A stretch of 64,000 nucleotides of DNA from Nocardioides sp. S-1144 (GCF_005954645.2 NZ_CP040695.2:2914001-2978000), one strand, 5' to 3'. Shown: positions 53,932 through 63,382, counted from the stretch's first letter. A program made the numbers and translations. The notes: generated by a model from the letters alone, not told the origin.

Positions 53932-55641
53932 TCAGCCCCCGAGCACGGCGAGGGCAGCGGCTCGGGCCGAGGCGGGGTCGACGGCGGCGAGGGCGGCCTC
54001 GGCGGCCTCCAGGCAGGTGTCGTGGGTGATGCTGGCCAGGCGGGCTCCCACCGGCTTCGCCGCGGCTGCGGCCATCGAGAGCGACGTGATGCCCATGCCG
54101 ACCAGCACGCAGGCGAGCAGCGGGTCGGCCGCGGCCTCGCCGCAGACGCCGACCGGCTTGTCGGCCTGACGACCGGCCTCGGCGGTGATCGCGACCAGCT
54201 GGAGGACGGCGGGCTGCCACGGGTCGGTGAGGTGGGCGAGGTCGGTCGCCATCCGGTCCGCGGCCATCGTGTACTGGGTCAGGTCGTTGGTGCCGATCGA
54301 GAGGAAGTCGACCTCCTCCAGCATCTGGTGGGCCATCAGCGCGGCCGAGGGGACCTCGACCATGACGCCCGACTTCAGCCCACGCCCGCGGACGGCGGCC
54401 GAGAACTCCCGCGCCTCGGCGACGGTGGCCACCATCGGCGCCATCACCCACGTCTCGGTGCCGGTCGACTCAGCCGCCGCGGCGATGGCGTCGAGCTGGC
54501 GCTCGAGCAGCGAGGGGTTGCTGAACGACAGCCGCAGCCCGCGGACGCCGAGCGCCGGGTTCTCCTCCCCCGGCATCGTCGCGAACGCGACGGGCTTGTC
54601 GGAGCCCGCGTCGAGGGTGCGCACGACGACGTAGCGGTCGTCGTGGAAGGCCTGGAGCACCTCGGCGTAGATCTCGGCCTGCTCGTCGACCGTCGGCTCC
54701 TCGGTGCGGTTGAGGAAGCACAGCTCGGTGCGGAAGAGGCCGACGCCCTCGACGGGGCCGGTGGCCGAGGAGCGCGCGGACTGACCGTCCGCGACGTTCG
54801 CCAGGATCTTGACGCGGAAGCCGTCCGACGTGGCGCCGGGGCCGGTCCACTGGGCCAGCGCCTCGCGGTCCTCGGCGTCGGCGGCCACGAGCGCGCCGGC
54901 CACCTCGGGGTCGACGTCGACCGTGACGCCGCCGCTGGTGCCGTCGACGAGCAGCATCGTGCCGGGCTCGACGGTGAGGACGTCGGCGGTGCCGACGACG
55001 CACGGGATGCCGAGCTGGCGCGCGATGATCGCGGTGTGGCTGGTGGGACCGCCCCGCTCGGTGACCAGGGCCAGCACCACGGCCGGGTCGAGGCCGGCGG
55101 TGTCGGCGGGCGCGAGGTCCTCGGCGAGCAGGATCGAGGGCGCCTCGGGGGTGGGGACGCCGGGCTCGGCCTCCCCGACCAGGCGCGCGACGAGGCGGCG
55201 CTCGATGTCGCGCAGGTCGGTGACCCGCTCGGCCATCAGCCCGCCCATCTGCGTGAAGACGCCGGCGAACTGCTCCACGGCGTGCTCGACGGCCTCGAGC
55301 AGGGGGCTGCCGGCGCGCAGGTTCTTGCGGACCGCGCCGCGCAGGCCACGGTCGGTGGCGAGGCCGGCGCTCGCGGTGAGCACCTCCGCCGCGGCACCGC
55401 TGGCGCGCTCGGCCTTGGCCGAGAAGCCCCCGGAGACCGCGGTCGCGGCGGCGTCGTAGGCGGCCAGGGCCGCCTCGGCGTCGGCGAACCCGCCGTCGCC
55501 GAAGGCCGCGACGGCCTCGGCGGAGACCTCGCCGCGGGCGAGGACGGCGGGCCCGTAGGCCACCCCGGGGACGACCGGGGTGCCGGTGAAGGCGGGCTGG
55601 AGGGAGCTGGCGGAGGGGCTGGCGTCGGTGACCACGATCAC
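53932..55641 (-). CDS. ptsI: PTS enzyme I (phosphoenolpyruvate-protein phosphotransferase)
   Basis: The 569-residue enzyme starts the PTS phosphate chain by moving phosphate from PEP to HPr. The active His is in RGGPTSHTAIIARQLGIPC near residue 195; the PEP-site motifs are DFLSIGTNDLTQYTMAADR near 430 and VGVCGEAAADP with the catalytic Cys near 486. It is divergent from the deoR-fruK-fruA-ptsH operon, so all general and fructose-specific PTS parts are together here. The GTG is the first codon of the frame after the intergenic region. Confidence 0.96.
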   Translation of the reverse strand: MIVVTDASPSASSLQPAFTGTPVVPGVAYGPAVLARGEVSAEAVAAFGDGGFADAEAALAAYDAAATAVSGGFSAKAERASGAAAEVLTASAGLATDRGLRGAVRKNLRAGSPLLEAVEHAVEQFAGVFTQMGGLMAERVTDLRDIERRLVARLVGEAEPGVPTPEAPSILLAEDLAPADTAGLDPAVVLALVTERGGPTSHTAIIARQLGIPCVVGTADVLTVEPGTMLLVDGTSGGVTVDVDPEVAGALVAADAEDREALAQWTGPGATSDGFRVKILANVADGQSARSSATGPVEGVGLFRTELCFLNRTEEPTVDEQAEIYAEVLQAFHDDRYVVVRTLDAGSDKPVAFATMPGEENPALGVRGLRLSFSNPSLLERQLDAIAAAAESTGTETWVMAPMVATVAEAREFSAAVRGRGLKSGVMVEVPSAALMAHQMLEEVDFLSIGTNDLTQYTMAADRMATDLAHLTDPWQPAVLQLVAITAEAGRQADKPVGVCGEAAADPLLACVLVGMGITSLSMAAAAAKPVGARLASITHDTCLEAAEAALAAVDPASARAAALAVLGG

Positions 55642-55661
55642 AAGTTACTCACCCCCACCCC

Positions 55662-55690
55662 TTGACAGTCAACACATTCGGGCATAAAAC
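55662..55690 (+). promoter_or_regulatory. Promoter of the fructose PTS operon with overlapping palindrome
   Basis: TTGACA (55662-55667) and TAAAAC (55685-55690) are separated by 17 bp, a good sigma-70-type pair for the plus strand. The -35 box lies inside TTGAC-A-GTCAA, a perfect 11-bp palindrome (55662-55672), so a repressor binding there would block the promoter. This AT-rich stretch stands out from the surrounding sequence. Confidence 0.65.
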
Positions 55691-55692
55691 AA

Positions 55693-55709
55693 CACAAGTA
55701 CAGATTGTG
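55693..55709. promoter_or_regulatory. Second inverted repeat in the pts/fru divergent region
   Basis: CACAA-7 bp-TTGTG lies just downstream of the -10 box, about 64 bp before the deoR start. It is the type of site used by DeoR repressors, and with the palindrome at 55662 gives two candidate operators for the same regulator. The function is inferred from position. Confidence 0.4.
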
Positions 55710-55772
55710 AGGGCCGCCACCAGGCCCTGCCGGATCCACCGAGGGACCGGGCACCGGGTGAGGAGGGTCCAC

Positions 55773-56540
55773 GTGTACGCCGAGGAACGACAGCAGGCGA
55801 TGTCCCGGCTGATCACCGAGCGCCGACGCGTCTCGGTGACCGCGTTGGCCGAACAGTACGACGTCACCACCGAGACCGTGCGCCGCGATCTCTCGCAGCT
55901 CGAGCGGCTCGGCCTCGTGCGCCGCGTCCACGGCGGCGCCGTCCCGGCCGACGCCCTCGCCACGACCGAGGCCGCGCTGGGCGACCGCGACCGCCTCAAC
56001 ACCGACCTCAAGGACCTGATCGCGAAGGCCGCCCTGGCGCTGCTGCCCGCCGACGGCTCCACGATCATCCTCGACGCCGGCAGCACGACGTCCCGCCTGG
56101 CCGGGGCGCTCCCCCAGGACCGCCGCCTGGTGGTCTTCACCCACGCGGTCCCGGTCGCCTCACGGCTGGCCACCCTCCCCCTGGTCGAGCTGCACCTGCT
56201 CCCCGGCCGGGTGCGCACCGCCACGCACGCCGCCGTCGGCCCCGACACCGTCGCCGCCCTCGGCATGCTGCGCGCCGACATCGCCTTCCTCGGCAGCAAC
56301 GCCCTCAGCGTCGGGCACGGACTGTCGACCCCCGACGCCGACGAGGCCGCGACCAAGCGCGCCGTCGTGGCCGCCGCCCAGCAGGTGGTCGCCCTGGTCG
56401 ACTCGACCAAGATCGGCCACGACTCCGCCATCCGTTTCGCGGCGCTCTCCGAGGTGGACATCGTGGTCACCGACGCCGCCATCGAGCCGTCCGACCGTCG
56501 GGCGATCGAGAGAGCAGGAACTGAGGTTCTCGTAGCGTGA
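55773..56540 (+). CDS. DeoR-family transcriptional repressor (FruR-like)
   Basis: The GTG at 55773, with GGAGGG eight bases upstream, gives 255 residues. The HTH is SVTALAEQYDVTTETVRRDL (about residues 22-41) and the DeoR sensor domain carries DAGSTTSRLAGAL and the late ALVDSTKIGHDSAIRF. DeoR proteins near fructose PTS genes respond to fructose 1-phosphate. It is the first gene of the operon and overlaps fruK (GTGA), so it probably represses its own transcript and ptsI. Confidence 0.92.
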   Translation: MYAEERQQAMSRLITERRRVSVTALAEQYDVTTETVRRDLSQLERLGLVRRVHGGAVPADALATTEAALGDRDRLNTDLKDLIAKAALALLPADGSTIILDAGSTTSRLAGALPQDRRLVVFTHAVPVASRLATLPLVELHLLPGRVRTATHAAVGPDTVAALGMLRADIAFLGSNALSVGHGLSTPDADEAATKRAVVAAAQQVVALVDSTKIGHDSAIRFAALSEVDIVVTDAAIEPSDRRAIERAGTEVLVA

Positions 56541-57520
56541 GCATCCCCCCGCCGACCGGCCTGATCGTCACCCTCACCCCCAACCCCAGCATCGACCGCA
56601 CGATCGTGCTCGAGGGCCCGCTGCAGCGCGGCGCCGTCCAGCGCACCGAGGCGGCGTTCTCCCAGGCCGGCGGGAAGGGCGTCAACATCTCGCGGGCCTG
56701 CCTGGCCGCCGACGTCGCGACGACGGCCGTGCTGCCGGCCTCCCCCGACGACCCGTTCGCCCTCGAGCTCGCCGCGGCCGCGATCCCGAGCCGCCTGGTC
56801 GCCCCCGACGGGCCCGTCCGGGTCAACCTCACCATCAGCGAGCCCGACGGCACCACCACCAAGCTCAACAGCCCGGGAGCCACCGCCACCCCCGCGACCC
56901 TCGAGGCCCTCGCCGCCACGCTGCACGAGCTGGCCGCCTCCGCGGAGTGGGTCGTGCTCGCCGGCTCGCTGCCGCCCGGCGCGCCCACCGGCTGGTACGC
57001 CGACCTGGTCGCCGACCTGCGCAGCGTGACCCGCGTCGCGGTCGACACCTCCGAGGAGCCGCTCACCGCGCTCGTCGCACGGCTCTCGCCCACGACCGCG
57101 CCGCACCTGATGAAGCCGAACGGCGAGGAGCTGGCCTCCTTCACCGGCGGCGACGCCGACCTGCTGGAGTCCGACCCGGCCGCCGCCGCGACCGCGGCCC
57201 GCACCCTGGTCGACGCCGGCGTCACCGACGTCCTGGCCACCCTCGGTGGTCACGGCGCCGTCCTGGTCACCGCCGACGGCGCCTGGCACGCCACGCCCCC
57301 GCCGACGGAGGTCGTCAGCACCGTCGGTGCCGGCGACTCCAGCCTGTTCGGCTACCTGCTCGGCGGGCTCCGCGGCCAGGGCCCCGCCGACCGCCTGGCC
57401 CTCGCCGTCGCCTACGGCAGCGCCGCCGCCGCACTTCCCGGCACCACCATCCCTCAGCCAGAGCAGGTGCGACCCGACCTGGTCGTCGTCCGCGACCTGG
57501 CGATCAGAACTGGAGCGTGA
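56537..57520 (+). CDS. fruK: 1-Phosphofructokinase FruK (PfkB family)
   Basis: The 327-residue kinase converts the fructose 1-phosphate made by the PTS to fructose 1,6-bisphosphate. Family landmarks are LTPNPSIDRTIVLEGPLQRG at the start, AGGKGVNISRAC near residue 46, and the catalytic STVGAGDSSLFGYLLGG near 257. It overlaps deoR by four bases and ends four bases before fruA, which fixes the GTG start and the operon. Confidence 0.95.
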   Translation: MSIPPPTGLIVTLTPNPSIDRTIVLEGPLQRGAVQRTEAAFSQAGGKGVNISRACLAADVATTAVLPASPDDPFALELAAAAIPSRLVAPDGPVRVNLTISEPDGTTTKLNSPGATATPATLEALAATLHELAASAEWVVLAGSLPPGAPTGWYADLVADLRSVTRVAVDTSEEPLTALVARLSPTTAPHLMKPNGEELASFTGGDADLLESDPAAAATAARTLVDAGVTDVLATLGGHGAVLVTADGAWHATPPPTEVVSTVGAGDSSLFGYLLGGLRGQGPADRLALAVAYGSAAAALPGTTIPQPEQVRPDLVVVRDLAIRTGA

Positions 57521-57524
57521 CCGC

Positions 57525-59651
57525 ATGACCGAGCTCATCACCGCTGACCTGGTCCGGCTCGACGCCGACCTCGGCAGCGACAAGCACGACGTGATCCGGG
57601 CGCTGGCCCAGGTCGTCCAGGACGCCGGCCGCGCGACCGACGTCGACCGCCTCGTGGAGGACGCGCTCGCCCGCGAGGCCACCTCCCCGACCGGGCTCAA
57701 GGGCGGCATCGCGATCCCGCACTGCCGCACCGAGGGCGTCGAGGAGCCCACGCTGGTCTTCACCCGGCTCGCCCCGCCGGTCGACTTCGGCGCCAAGGAC
57801 GGCCCGGCCGACATCGCCTTCCTCATCGCCGCCCCGGCCGGCGGCGGTTCCACCCACCTGCAGATCCTCACCAAGCTCGCCCGGGCGCTGGTCCGCCAGG
57901 AGTTCACCGACGGGCTGCGGTCCGCGGCCTCCGCCGACGAGGTCGTCGCGCTGGTGCTGGACGCCGTGGCCGACAAGCCCAAGCCGGCCGCCGCACCGGT
58001 GAGCGTCGAGAAGACCCCGGCCGGCACCACCACGACGACGGGCGCCACCACCGGCGCCACCACGGCCGACAGCACCGGCGCCGCCACGGCCACCGCCGCG
58101 GCCACCCGCCGCCTGGTCGCCGTCACCGCCTGTCCGACCGGCATCGCGCACACCTACATGGCCGCCGAGGCCCTCGAGGCCGCCGCGGCCCGCGCCGGCG
58201 TCGAGATCGAGGTCGAGACCCAGGGCTCGGCCGGCTCCACCCCGCTCGACCCCGCGACCATCGCCGCCGCGGACGCCGTGATCTTCGCCGTCGACGTCGG
58301 GGTGCGCGACCGGGGCCGGTTCGCCGGCAAGCCGCTGGTCTCCTCCGGCGTCAAGCGCCCCATCGACGACGGCGACGGCATCATCGCCGAGGCCCTGCGC
58401 AACGCCGAGGACCCGAACGCCCCGCGCGTCGAGGGCAGCGGCGGCGGCGACGAGGGCGCGGCGGCCTCCGGCGCCGGCGGCCACGAGTCGTGGGGTGGCC
58501 GCACCCGCCGGGTCCTGATGACCGGCGTGTCCTACATGATCCCGTTCGTCGCGGCCGGTGGTCTGCTGATCGCGCTGTCGTTCCTGCTCGGCGGCTACGA
58601 GATCGTCGGCCCCTACGGCGACATCGCGGTCAACTACACGCTCTTCGACCTGCCGGACCCGGCCGCCCTCGGTCTCGACCACGCGCTGCTCGACTCGGGG
58701 CTGATGGCCTACATCGGTGCGCTGTTCTTCATCATCGGCAAGACCGCGTTCATGTTCTTCATCCCGGCGCTGGCCGGCTACATCGCCTACGCGATCGCCG
58801 ACCGCCCCGGCATCGCCCCCGGCTTCATCGTCGGCGGCCTGGCCGCCAACATCTTCAACGTGGCCGACCCCAACGGTGTCGGCCTGCCGGCCACCGGCTT
58901 CCTCGGCGCGATCGTCGGCGGCGTCCTGGCCGGCCTCGTCGCGCACTGGATCGCGGGCTGGAGCGTGCCGAAGTGGGCCCGCGGCCTGATGCCGGTGCTC
59001 GTCATCCCGCTGCTGACCTCGATCATCGCCGGCCTGCTCATGATCGTCGTCTTCGGTCGACCGATCGGCTGGCTGATGGACCAGCTCACCGACGGGCTGT
59101 CCGACATGAGCGGCAGCTACGCCGTCCTGCTCGGGGCGATCCTCGGCCTGATGATGGCCTTCGACATGGGCGGCCCGCTCAACAAGGTCGCCTACTCCTT
59201 CGCCGCGGCCGGCGTCGGCGGTGCCTCGCTGGCCGCCGACGCCCCCGAGCTGAAGATCATGGCCGCGGTGATGCTCGCCGGCATGGTCCCGCCGATCGCG
59301 CTGGCGCTGGCCACGGTCGTCCGGCCCAGGCTCTTCAACGCCGCCGAGCGCGAGAACGGCAAGGCCGGCTGGCTGCTCGGCGCGTCGTTCATCACCGAGG
59401 GCGCGATCCCGTTCGCGGCCGCCGACCCGCTGCGCGTGATCCCGGCGATGATGCTCGGGTCGGCCGTCACCGGCGGGCTGTCGGAGCTCATGGAGGTCAG
59501 CGTCCGCGCCCCGCACGGAGGTATCTTCGTGCTGTTCGCCGTCGACGGCGTGCTGGGGTTCCTGATCGCCCTCGCTGCCGGCGTCCTCGTCGGTGCGGCC
59601 GCCGTGATCGCCCTCAAGTCCACCGCCAAGGCCCCCGCGCCCGTGGCGTGA
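57525..59651 (+). CDS. fruA: Fructose PTS transporter FruA, fused IIA-IIB-IIC
   Basis: The 708-residue protein has IIA (about 1-150; active His in GIAIPHCRTEGV near residue 67), a Thr/Ala linker, IIB (about 195-295; active Cys in AVTACPTGIAHTYMAAEAL near 205) and the membrane IIC domain (about 330-700; FDMGGPLNKVAYSF near 545). It takes up fructose and delivers it as fructose 1-phosphate. It is followed by ptsH after 46 bp. The ATG at 57525 is the only one at the right distance from the IIA fold. Confidence 0.95.
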   Translation: MTELITADLVRLDADLGSDKHDVIRALAQVVQDAGRATDVDRLVEDALAREATSPTGLKGGIAIPHCRTEGVEEPTLVFTRLAPPVDFGAKDGPADIAFLIAAPAGGGSTHLQILTKLARALVRQEFTDGLRSAASADEVVALVLDAVADKPKPAAAPVSVEKTPAGTTTTTGATTGATTADSTGAATATAAATRRLVAVTACPTGIAHTYMAAEALEAAAARAGVEIEVETQGSAGSTPLDPATIAAADAVIFAVDVGVRDRGRFAGKPLVSSGVKRPIDDGDGIIAEALRNAEDPNAPRVEGSGGGDEGAAASGAGGHESWGGRTRRVLMTGVSYMIPFVAAGGLLIALSFLLGGYEIVGPYGDIAVNYTLFDLPDPAALGLDHALLDSGLMAYIGALFFIIGKTAFMFFIPALAGYIAYAIADRPGIAPGFIVGGLAANIFNVADPNGVGLPATGFLGAIVGGVLAGLVAHWIAGWSVPKWARGLMPVLVIPLLTSIIAGLLMIVVFGRPIGWLMDQLTDGLSDMSGSYAVLLGAILGLMMAFDMGGPLNKVAYSFAAAGVGGASLAADAPELKIMAAVMLAGMVPPIALALATVVRPRLFNAAERENGKAGWLLGASFITEGAIPFAAADPLRVIPAMMLGSAVTGGLSELMEVSVRAPHGGIFVLFAVDGVLGFLIALAAGVLVGAAAVIALKSTAKAPAPVA

Positions 59652-59697
59652 CCCCCTGACCCAGCAGCTCCCTCACCCACCACCACCAGGAGAACCC

Positions 59698-59958
59698 ATG
59701 CCCACCAGGACCGTCACCGTCGGCTCGGCCGTCGGCCTCCACGCCCGTCCCGCCGCGATCATCAGCGAGGCGGCCGGCGAGCTCGACTCCGACGTGCTCA
59801 TCGGCGTCCCCGGCGAGGAGCCCGTCGACGCCGGCTCGTCGCTGCTGATCATGACCCTCGGCGCCGGCAACGGCGACACCATCGAGGTCTCCGGCGACAA
59901 CCAGGCCGACGTCGACGCCATCGCGGCGCTGGTCGAGAAGGACCTCGACGCCGAGTGA
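59698..59958 (+). CDS. ptsH: PTS phosphocarrier protein HPr
   Basis: The 86-residue protein has the active-site VGLHARPAAII (His near residue 15) and the regulatory-site region DAGSSLLIMTLGA with a Ser near position 47. HPr receives phosphate from PtsI and passes it to FruA. The ATG has AGGAG seven bases upstream. It closes the deoR-fruK-fruA-ptsH operon; a hairpin follows at 59965. Confidence 0.97.
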   Translation: MPTRTVTVGSAVGLHARPAAIISEAAGELDSDVLIGVPGEEPVDAGSSLLIMTLGAGNGDTIEVSGDNQADVDAIAALVEKDLDAE

Positions 59959-59964
59959 CCCACC

Positions 59965-60010
59965 GCCAGGACCACCCGGCCGCGGCGACGCCGCACCGGG
60001 CGGTCCTGGC
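59965..60010 (+). terminator. Hairpin after ptsH
   Basis: Arms 59965-59979 and 59996-60010 pair over 15 bp with one mismatch around a 16-nt loop that is itself GC-rich. It starts six bases after the ptsH stop and lies before the convergent membrane-protein gene, so it can serve both strands. Confidence 0.7.
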
Positions 60011-60031
60011 CCCGGCGTTCCCCGCCGCTGG

Positions 60032-61042
60032 TCAGCTGCGGTGGGCGGCGTCGTCGACGCGCAGGGTGAGGTAGACCGCGCGCATGCCGACGGCGCGCTC
60101 GAGCTCCTCGGTGACCGCCGCGAAGAACTGGCTGCGGTAGGTGTCGTCGGTGACCGCCGAGACGGTGAAGTAGAGCCCGGAGAACGCGGCGAGGAACAGC
60201 GACACCTTGAGCAGCTCGTAGGAGAGCGTCGGCAGGAACGAGAAGCTGTCGACCCCGCCGTCGAGACCGGTCCAGGCGTTCTGCACGTCCACGGTCATCA
60301 CGAGCGAACCGAAGAGCAGGAAGAAGCAGAAGACCGTGACGGCCAGCAGCAGCACCTGGCCGATCTGCACGACCAGCAGCACCAGGATCAGGTTCCAGCG
60401 GTCGTAACCCGCGACCTGGGCGTTCGCCGCCGGGTCGCGGCCCTCCTCGACGAGCCGGACGGCGTCCGCCTCGAGCGGCGTGCCGCGCGTGGTCCGGCGC
60501 AGGAACTCCTCGTCGACGGCGTCGTCGACCCGGTCCACCTCCTCGGGCAGCCGGACGAGCAGGAAGAGCACCGCGAGCGCGGTCAGCAGCAGCACGACGG
60601 TCCAGAGGATGCCGGGCTTGAGGTTGGCCGTCATCTGCCACGCCTCGGCGTTGATGAACAGGAACGTCACGAAGACCAGCAGGAGCGGCAGCGCCCGGCT
60701 CACCATCGGCACCAGCACCCGCAGGCTGCCGAAGGTGTGGTTCAGCGCCCACACCACGATGCCCTGCGCGCGCAGGGCGGTGAGGGCGTAGCCCAGCGCG
60801 CCGATGCCCGCGAAGGAGACGATGACCGCGGGAGCGGCGGTGACCTCGTCGGAGAGCCACGCCAGCAGCACCCCGACCCCGACGGCCAGCAGGGCCACGC
60901 CGAGCAGCGGCGGGAGGAAGCGCCGCGGCCGCAGGCCGGCCCGGACGGCGTCGCGCACGTCGGGCACGAAGTAGGACAGGCCGTGGGCCTGGAACCAGCG
61001 CTCGGCCTCCGCGACCGCCGGTGGGGCGGCGCCGTCAGGCAC
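60032..61042 (-). CDS. Multi-pass membrane protein of unknown function, coupled to ribF
   Basis: The GTG at 61042 gives 336 residues with about seven transmembrane helices (for example around residues 43-62, 67-88, 105-125, 140-160, 225-250 and 275-295). Two charged loops lie between them, the central one acidic (PEEVDRVDDAVDEEF). No family is recognised. The start lies eight bases inside the end of ribF, with AGG upstream, so it is translationally coupled. It ends the infB-rbfA-truB-ribF run on this strand. Confidence 0.8.
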   Translation of the reverse strand: MPDGAAPPAVAEAERWFQAHGLSYFVPDVRDAVRAGLRPRRFLPPLLGVALLAVGVGVLLAWLSDEVTAAPAVIVSFAGIGALGYALTALRAQGIVVWALNHTFGSLRVLVPMVSRALPLLLVFVTFLFINAEAWQMTANLKPGILWTVVLLLTALAVLFLLVRLPEEVDRVDDAVDEEFLRRTTRGTPLEADAVRLVEEGRDPAANAQVAGYDRWNLILVLLVVQIGQVLLLAVTVFCFFLLFGSLVMTVDVQNAWTGLDGGVDSFSFLPTLSYELLKVSLFLAAFSGLYFTVSAVTDDTYRSQFFAAVTEELERAVGMRAVYLTLRVDDAAHRS

Positions 61043-61970
61043 CGAGGACCTCGCGGGCCCGCCGGACGTCGTCGGCCATCTGCTCCACGAGGGCGTCGAT
61101 CCCGTCGAAGGCGACCATCCCCCGCAACCGGGCGACGAAGGAGACCTCGACCTCGACGCCGTACAGCTCGAGGTCGGTCCGGTCGAGGACGTAGCCCTCG
61201 ACGCGGCGGTAGCGGTCGCCGTCGAAGGTGGGGTTGGTGCCGACGCTGATCGCGGTCGGGAACGTCTCGCCGGAGTCGACGCGCCGCAGCCAGCCGGCGT
61301 AGACGCCGTCGGCCGGGGCCGCGGTGAGCCCGTCGGTGGGCACGTTGGCCGTCGGGTAGCCCAGCTCGCGACCGCGCTGGTCACCCTGCACGACGACGCC
61401 GTGGACGCTGAACGGCCGGCCGAGGGCCTCGGCGGCGCCGGCGACGTCACCGGCGGCCAGGCAGGTGCGGACGTAGGTGGAGGACCAGACCTGCGGTCCG
61501 CCGTCGAGCTCGACGCCCACGGCCTCGAAGCCAGCGGCCTGCCCGGCGGCGACGAGGAACGCGACGTCGCCGGCGGCCCGGTGCCCGAAGCGGAAGTTGG
61601 CACCCACCACGACCGCGCGGGCGCGCAGGTCCTCGACGAGCACCCGGTCGACGAACTCCTGCGGGGTCCAGGCGGCCATCGCCATGTCGAAGGGCAGGGC
61701 CAGGACGTGGTCGACGCCGACGTCGGCGAGCAGGACGGCGCGCTCCTCGAGGGTGGTCAGCATCGTCGGGGCGTGGTCGGGCCGCAGCACCGCCATGGGG
61801 TGCGGGTCGAAGGTGACCGCCACGAGGGGCACGCCGAGGGCGTCGGCGCGCTCGCGGGCGCGCGCGATCACCGCCCGGTGGCCGCGGTGGACGCCGTCGA
61901 AGTTGCCGATGGTGACGGCGGAGGCGGCGAGGTCGGCCGGGATCTCCTCGAAGGAGCGCCAGATCGTCAC
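61035..61970 (-). CDS. ribF: Bifunctional riboflavin kinase/FAD synthetase RibF
   Basis: The 311-residue enzyme makes FMN and FAD. The N-terminal FAD synthetase domain has VTIGNFDGVHRGHRAVIARA (HxGH-type nucleotidyltransferase site, near residue 20) and the C-terminal flavokinase domain GRELGYPTANVP near 202 and PADGVYAGWLRR near 222. It lies downstream of truB by 21 bp. In many actinobacteria rpsO comes next; here it is about 27 kb away. Confidence 0.95.
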   Translation of the reverse strand: MTIWRSFEEIPADLAASAVTIGNFDGVHRGHRAVIARARERADALGVPLVAVTFDPHPMAVLRPDHAPTMLTTLEERAVLLADVGVDHVLALPFDMAMAAWTPQEFVDRVLVEDLRARAVVVGANFRFGHRAAGDVAFLVAAGQAAGFEAVGVELDGGPQVWSSTYVRTCLAAGDVAGAAEALGRPFSVHGVVVQGDQRGRELGYPTANVPTDGLTAAPADGVYAGWLRRVDSGETFPTAISVGTNPTFDGDRYRRVEGYVLDRTDLELYGVEVEVSFVARLRGMVAFDGIDALVEQMADDVRRAREVLGA

Positions 61971-61991
61971 GTCGCAGAGCCTACGGCGCCC

Positions 61992-62864
61992 TCACACGAA
62001 GACGGCGACCGGCCGCGCGCCCTGGTCGCGCGGCTCGTAGAGGGCGAGGAACTCACCGTCGGGGGCGAAGACGGCGCTGAGCCCGCCCAGCTCGCGCTCG
62101 ATCCGGCGTCCGACGCGGACGTCGACCGCCTCGGCCTCGTCGAGGTCGACGCCCGGGAACGTCGCCCGGGCCGCCTGGGCGATCGGGATGATCGAGTACT
62201 CGTCGTCGAGCTGCTCGAGGGTGCGGGAGGTGCCGAGGTCGAAGGGGCCCACCGCCGTGCGGCGCAGCGACGTCAGGTGCCCGCCGACCCCGAGCCGCTC
62301 CCCCGCGTCGCGGGCGATGGCGCGGATGTAGGTGCCGCTGGAGCAGCGCACCGACACGGTGAGCTCGGGCACCTCGGCGCCGAGCCGGACGTCGTGGACG
62401 ACGAGGTCGTGCACGGTCACGCGGCGCGGCTTGAGCTCGACCTCCTCGCCGTCGCGGACCCGCTGGTAGGCGCGCTTGCCGTCGACCTTGATGGCCGAGA
62501 CGGCGGTGGGGACCTGGTCGATCGGGCCGACGAACGCCGCCAGCGCCTCGCGGACGGCGTCCGCGGTCAGCTCGGCGACCCGGGAGGCGTCGGCGGTGGC
62601 GACGACCTCGCCCTCGGCGTCGTCGGTGCTCGTGGTGACCCCGAGCCGGATCGTGGCGTCGTAGCGCTTCTCGGTGAGCATCAGGTGCCCGAGCAGCCGG
62701 GTGGCCCGGTCGACGCCGAGCACGAGCACGCCGGTGGCCATCGGGTCGAGCGTGCCGGCGTGGCCGACCTTGCGGGTGCCGGCGAGCCGGCGGATCCGGG
62801 AGACGACGCCGTGCGAGGTGATCCCGCCCGGCTTGTCGACGACGACGAGACCGGGAGCGGTCAC
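61992..62864 (-). CDS. truB: tRNA pseudouridine(55) synthase TruB
   Basis: The 290-residue enzyme modifies U55 of tRNAs. It has [20 protein letters not shown] at the N-terminus and the catalytic Asp in [19 protein letters not shown] near residue 40, then [13 protein letters not shown] [17 protein letters not shown] near 117. The GTG start overlaps the rbfA stop by four bases, which fixes the order rbfA-truB-ribF. Confidence 0.96.
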   Translation of the reverse strand: MTAPGLVVVDKPGGITSHGVVSRIRRLAGTRKVGHAGTLDPMATGVLVLGVDRATRLLGHLMLTEKRYDATIRLGVTTSTDDAEGEVVATADASRVAELTADAVREALAAFVGPIDQVPTAVSAIKVDGKRAYQRVRDGEEVELKPRRVTVHDLVVHDVRLGAEVPELTVSVRCSSGTYIRAIARDAGERLGVGGHLTSLRRTAVGPFDLGTSRTLEQLDDEYSIIPIAQAARATFPGVDLDEAEAVDVRVGRRIERELGGLSAVFAPDGEFLALYEPRDQGARPVAVFV

Positions 62865-63382
62865 CTCGGGCCGTCGTCCTCGGCGGCGTCGTCCTCGGCG
62901 GGAGCCTCGTCGAGCTCCTCGTCGCCCTCGTCCCCGTCGTCCTCGTCGTCCTCGTCGTCCTCGCCGATGACCCGCGGTTTCTTGTACGGGTCCTCCTCGC
63001 CGGCGTAGGCCGAGCCACGGGCGGCGGCGACGGCGTCGTCCTGGGCCTTCGCGCGGGCCAGGACCTCCTCGAGCGCGCGGGCCTCGTCGGGCAGCGCGTC
63101 GTGGAAGAACGACAGGGTCGGGACGATGCGGGTGCCGAGCTGCTTGGCGACCTCGGAGCGCAGGATGCCCTTGGCGGACTCGAGGGCCACGGCCGTGCCG
63201 GCCATCTCCTCCTCGCCCCCGAGCACGGTGTAGAAGATCGAGGCCTGCTGCCCGTCGCCGGTGAGCCGGACGTCGGTGATGGTCACGAACCCGAGCCGCG
63301 GATCCTTGATCCGTCGCTCGAGCATCTCGGCCACGATCACCTGGATGCGGTCGGCGATCTTCCGGACGCGGGGGCTGGTCAT
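62861..63382 (-). CDS. rbfA: Ribosome-binding factor A with long acidic tail
   Basis: The 173-residue protein has a KH-like RbfA domain (about residues 1-115; [51 protein letters not shown]). Residues after about 130 form a strongly acidic tail ([20 protein letters not shown]), so it is longer than the usual 120-130. RbfA matures the 30S subunit. The tail is probably disordered. It overlaps truB by four bases and follows infB after a hairpin. Confidence 0.93.
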   Translation of the reverse strand: MTSPRVRKIADRIQVIVAEMLERRIKDPRLGFVTITDVRLTGDGQQASIFYTVLGGEEEMAGTAVALESAKGILRSEVAKQLGTRIVPTLSFFHDALPDEARALEEVLARAKAQDDAVAAARGSAYAGEEDPYKKPRVIGEDDEDDEDDGDEGDEELDEAPAEDDAAEDDGPR

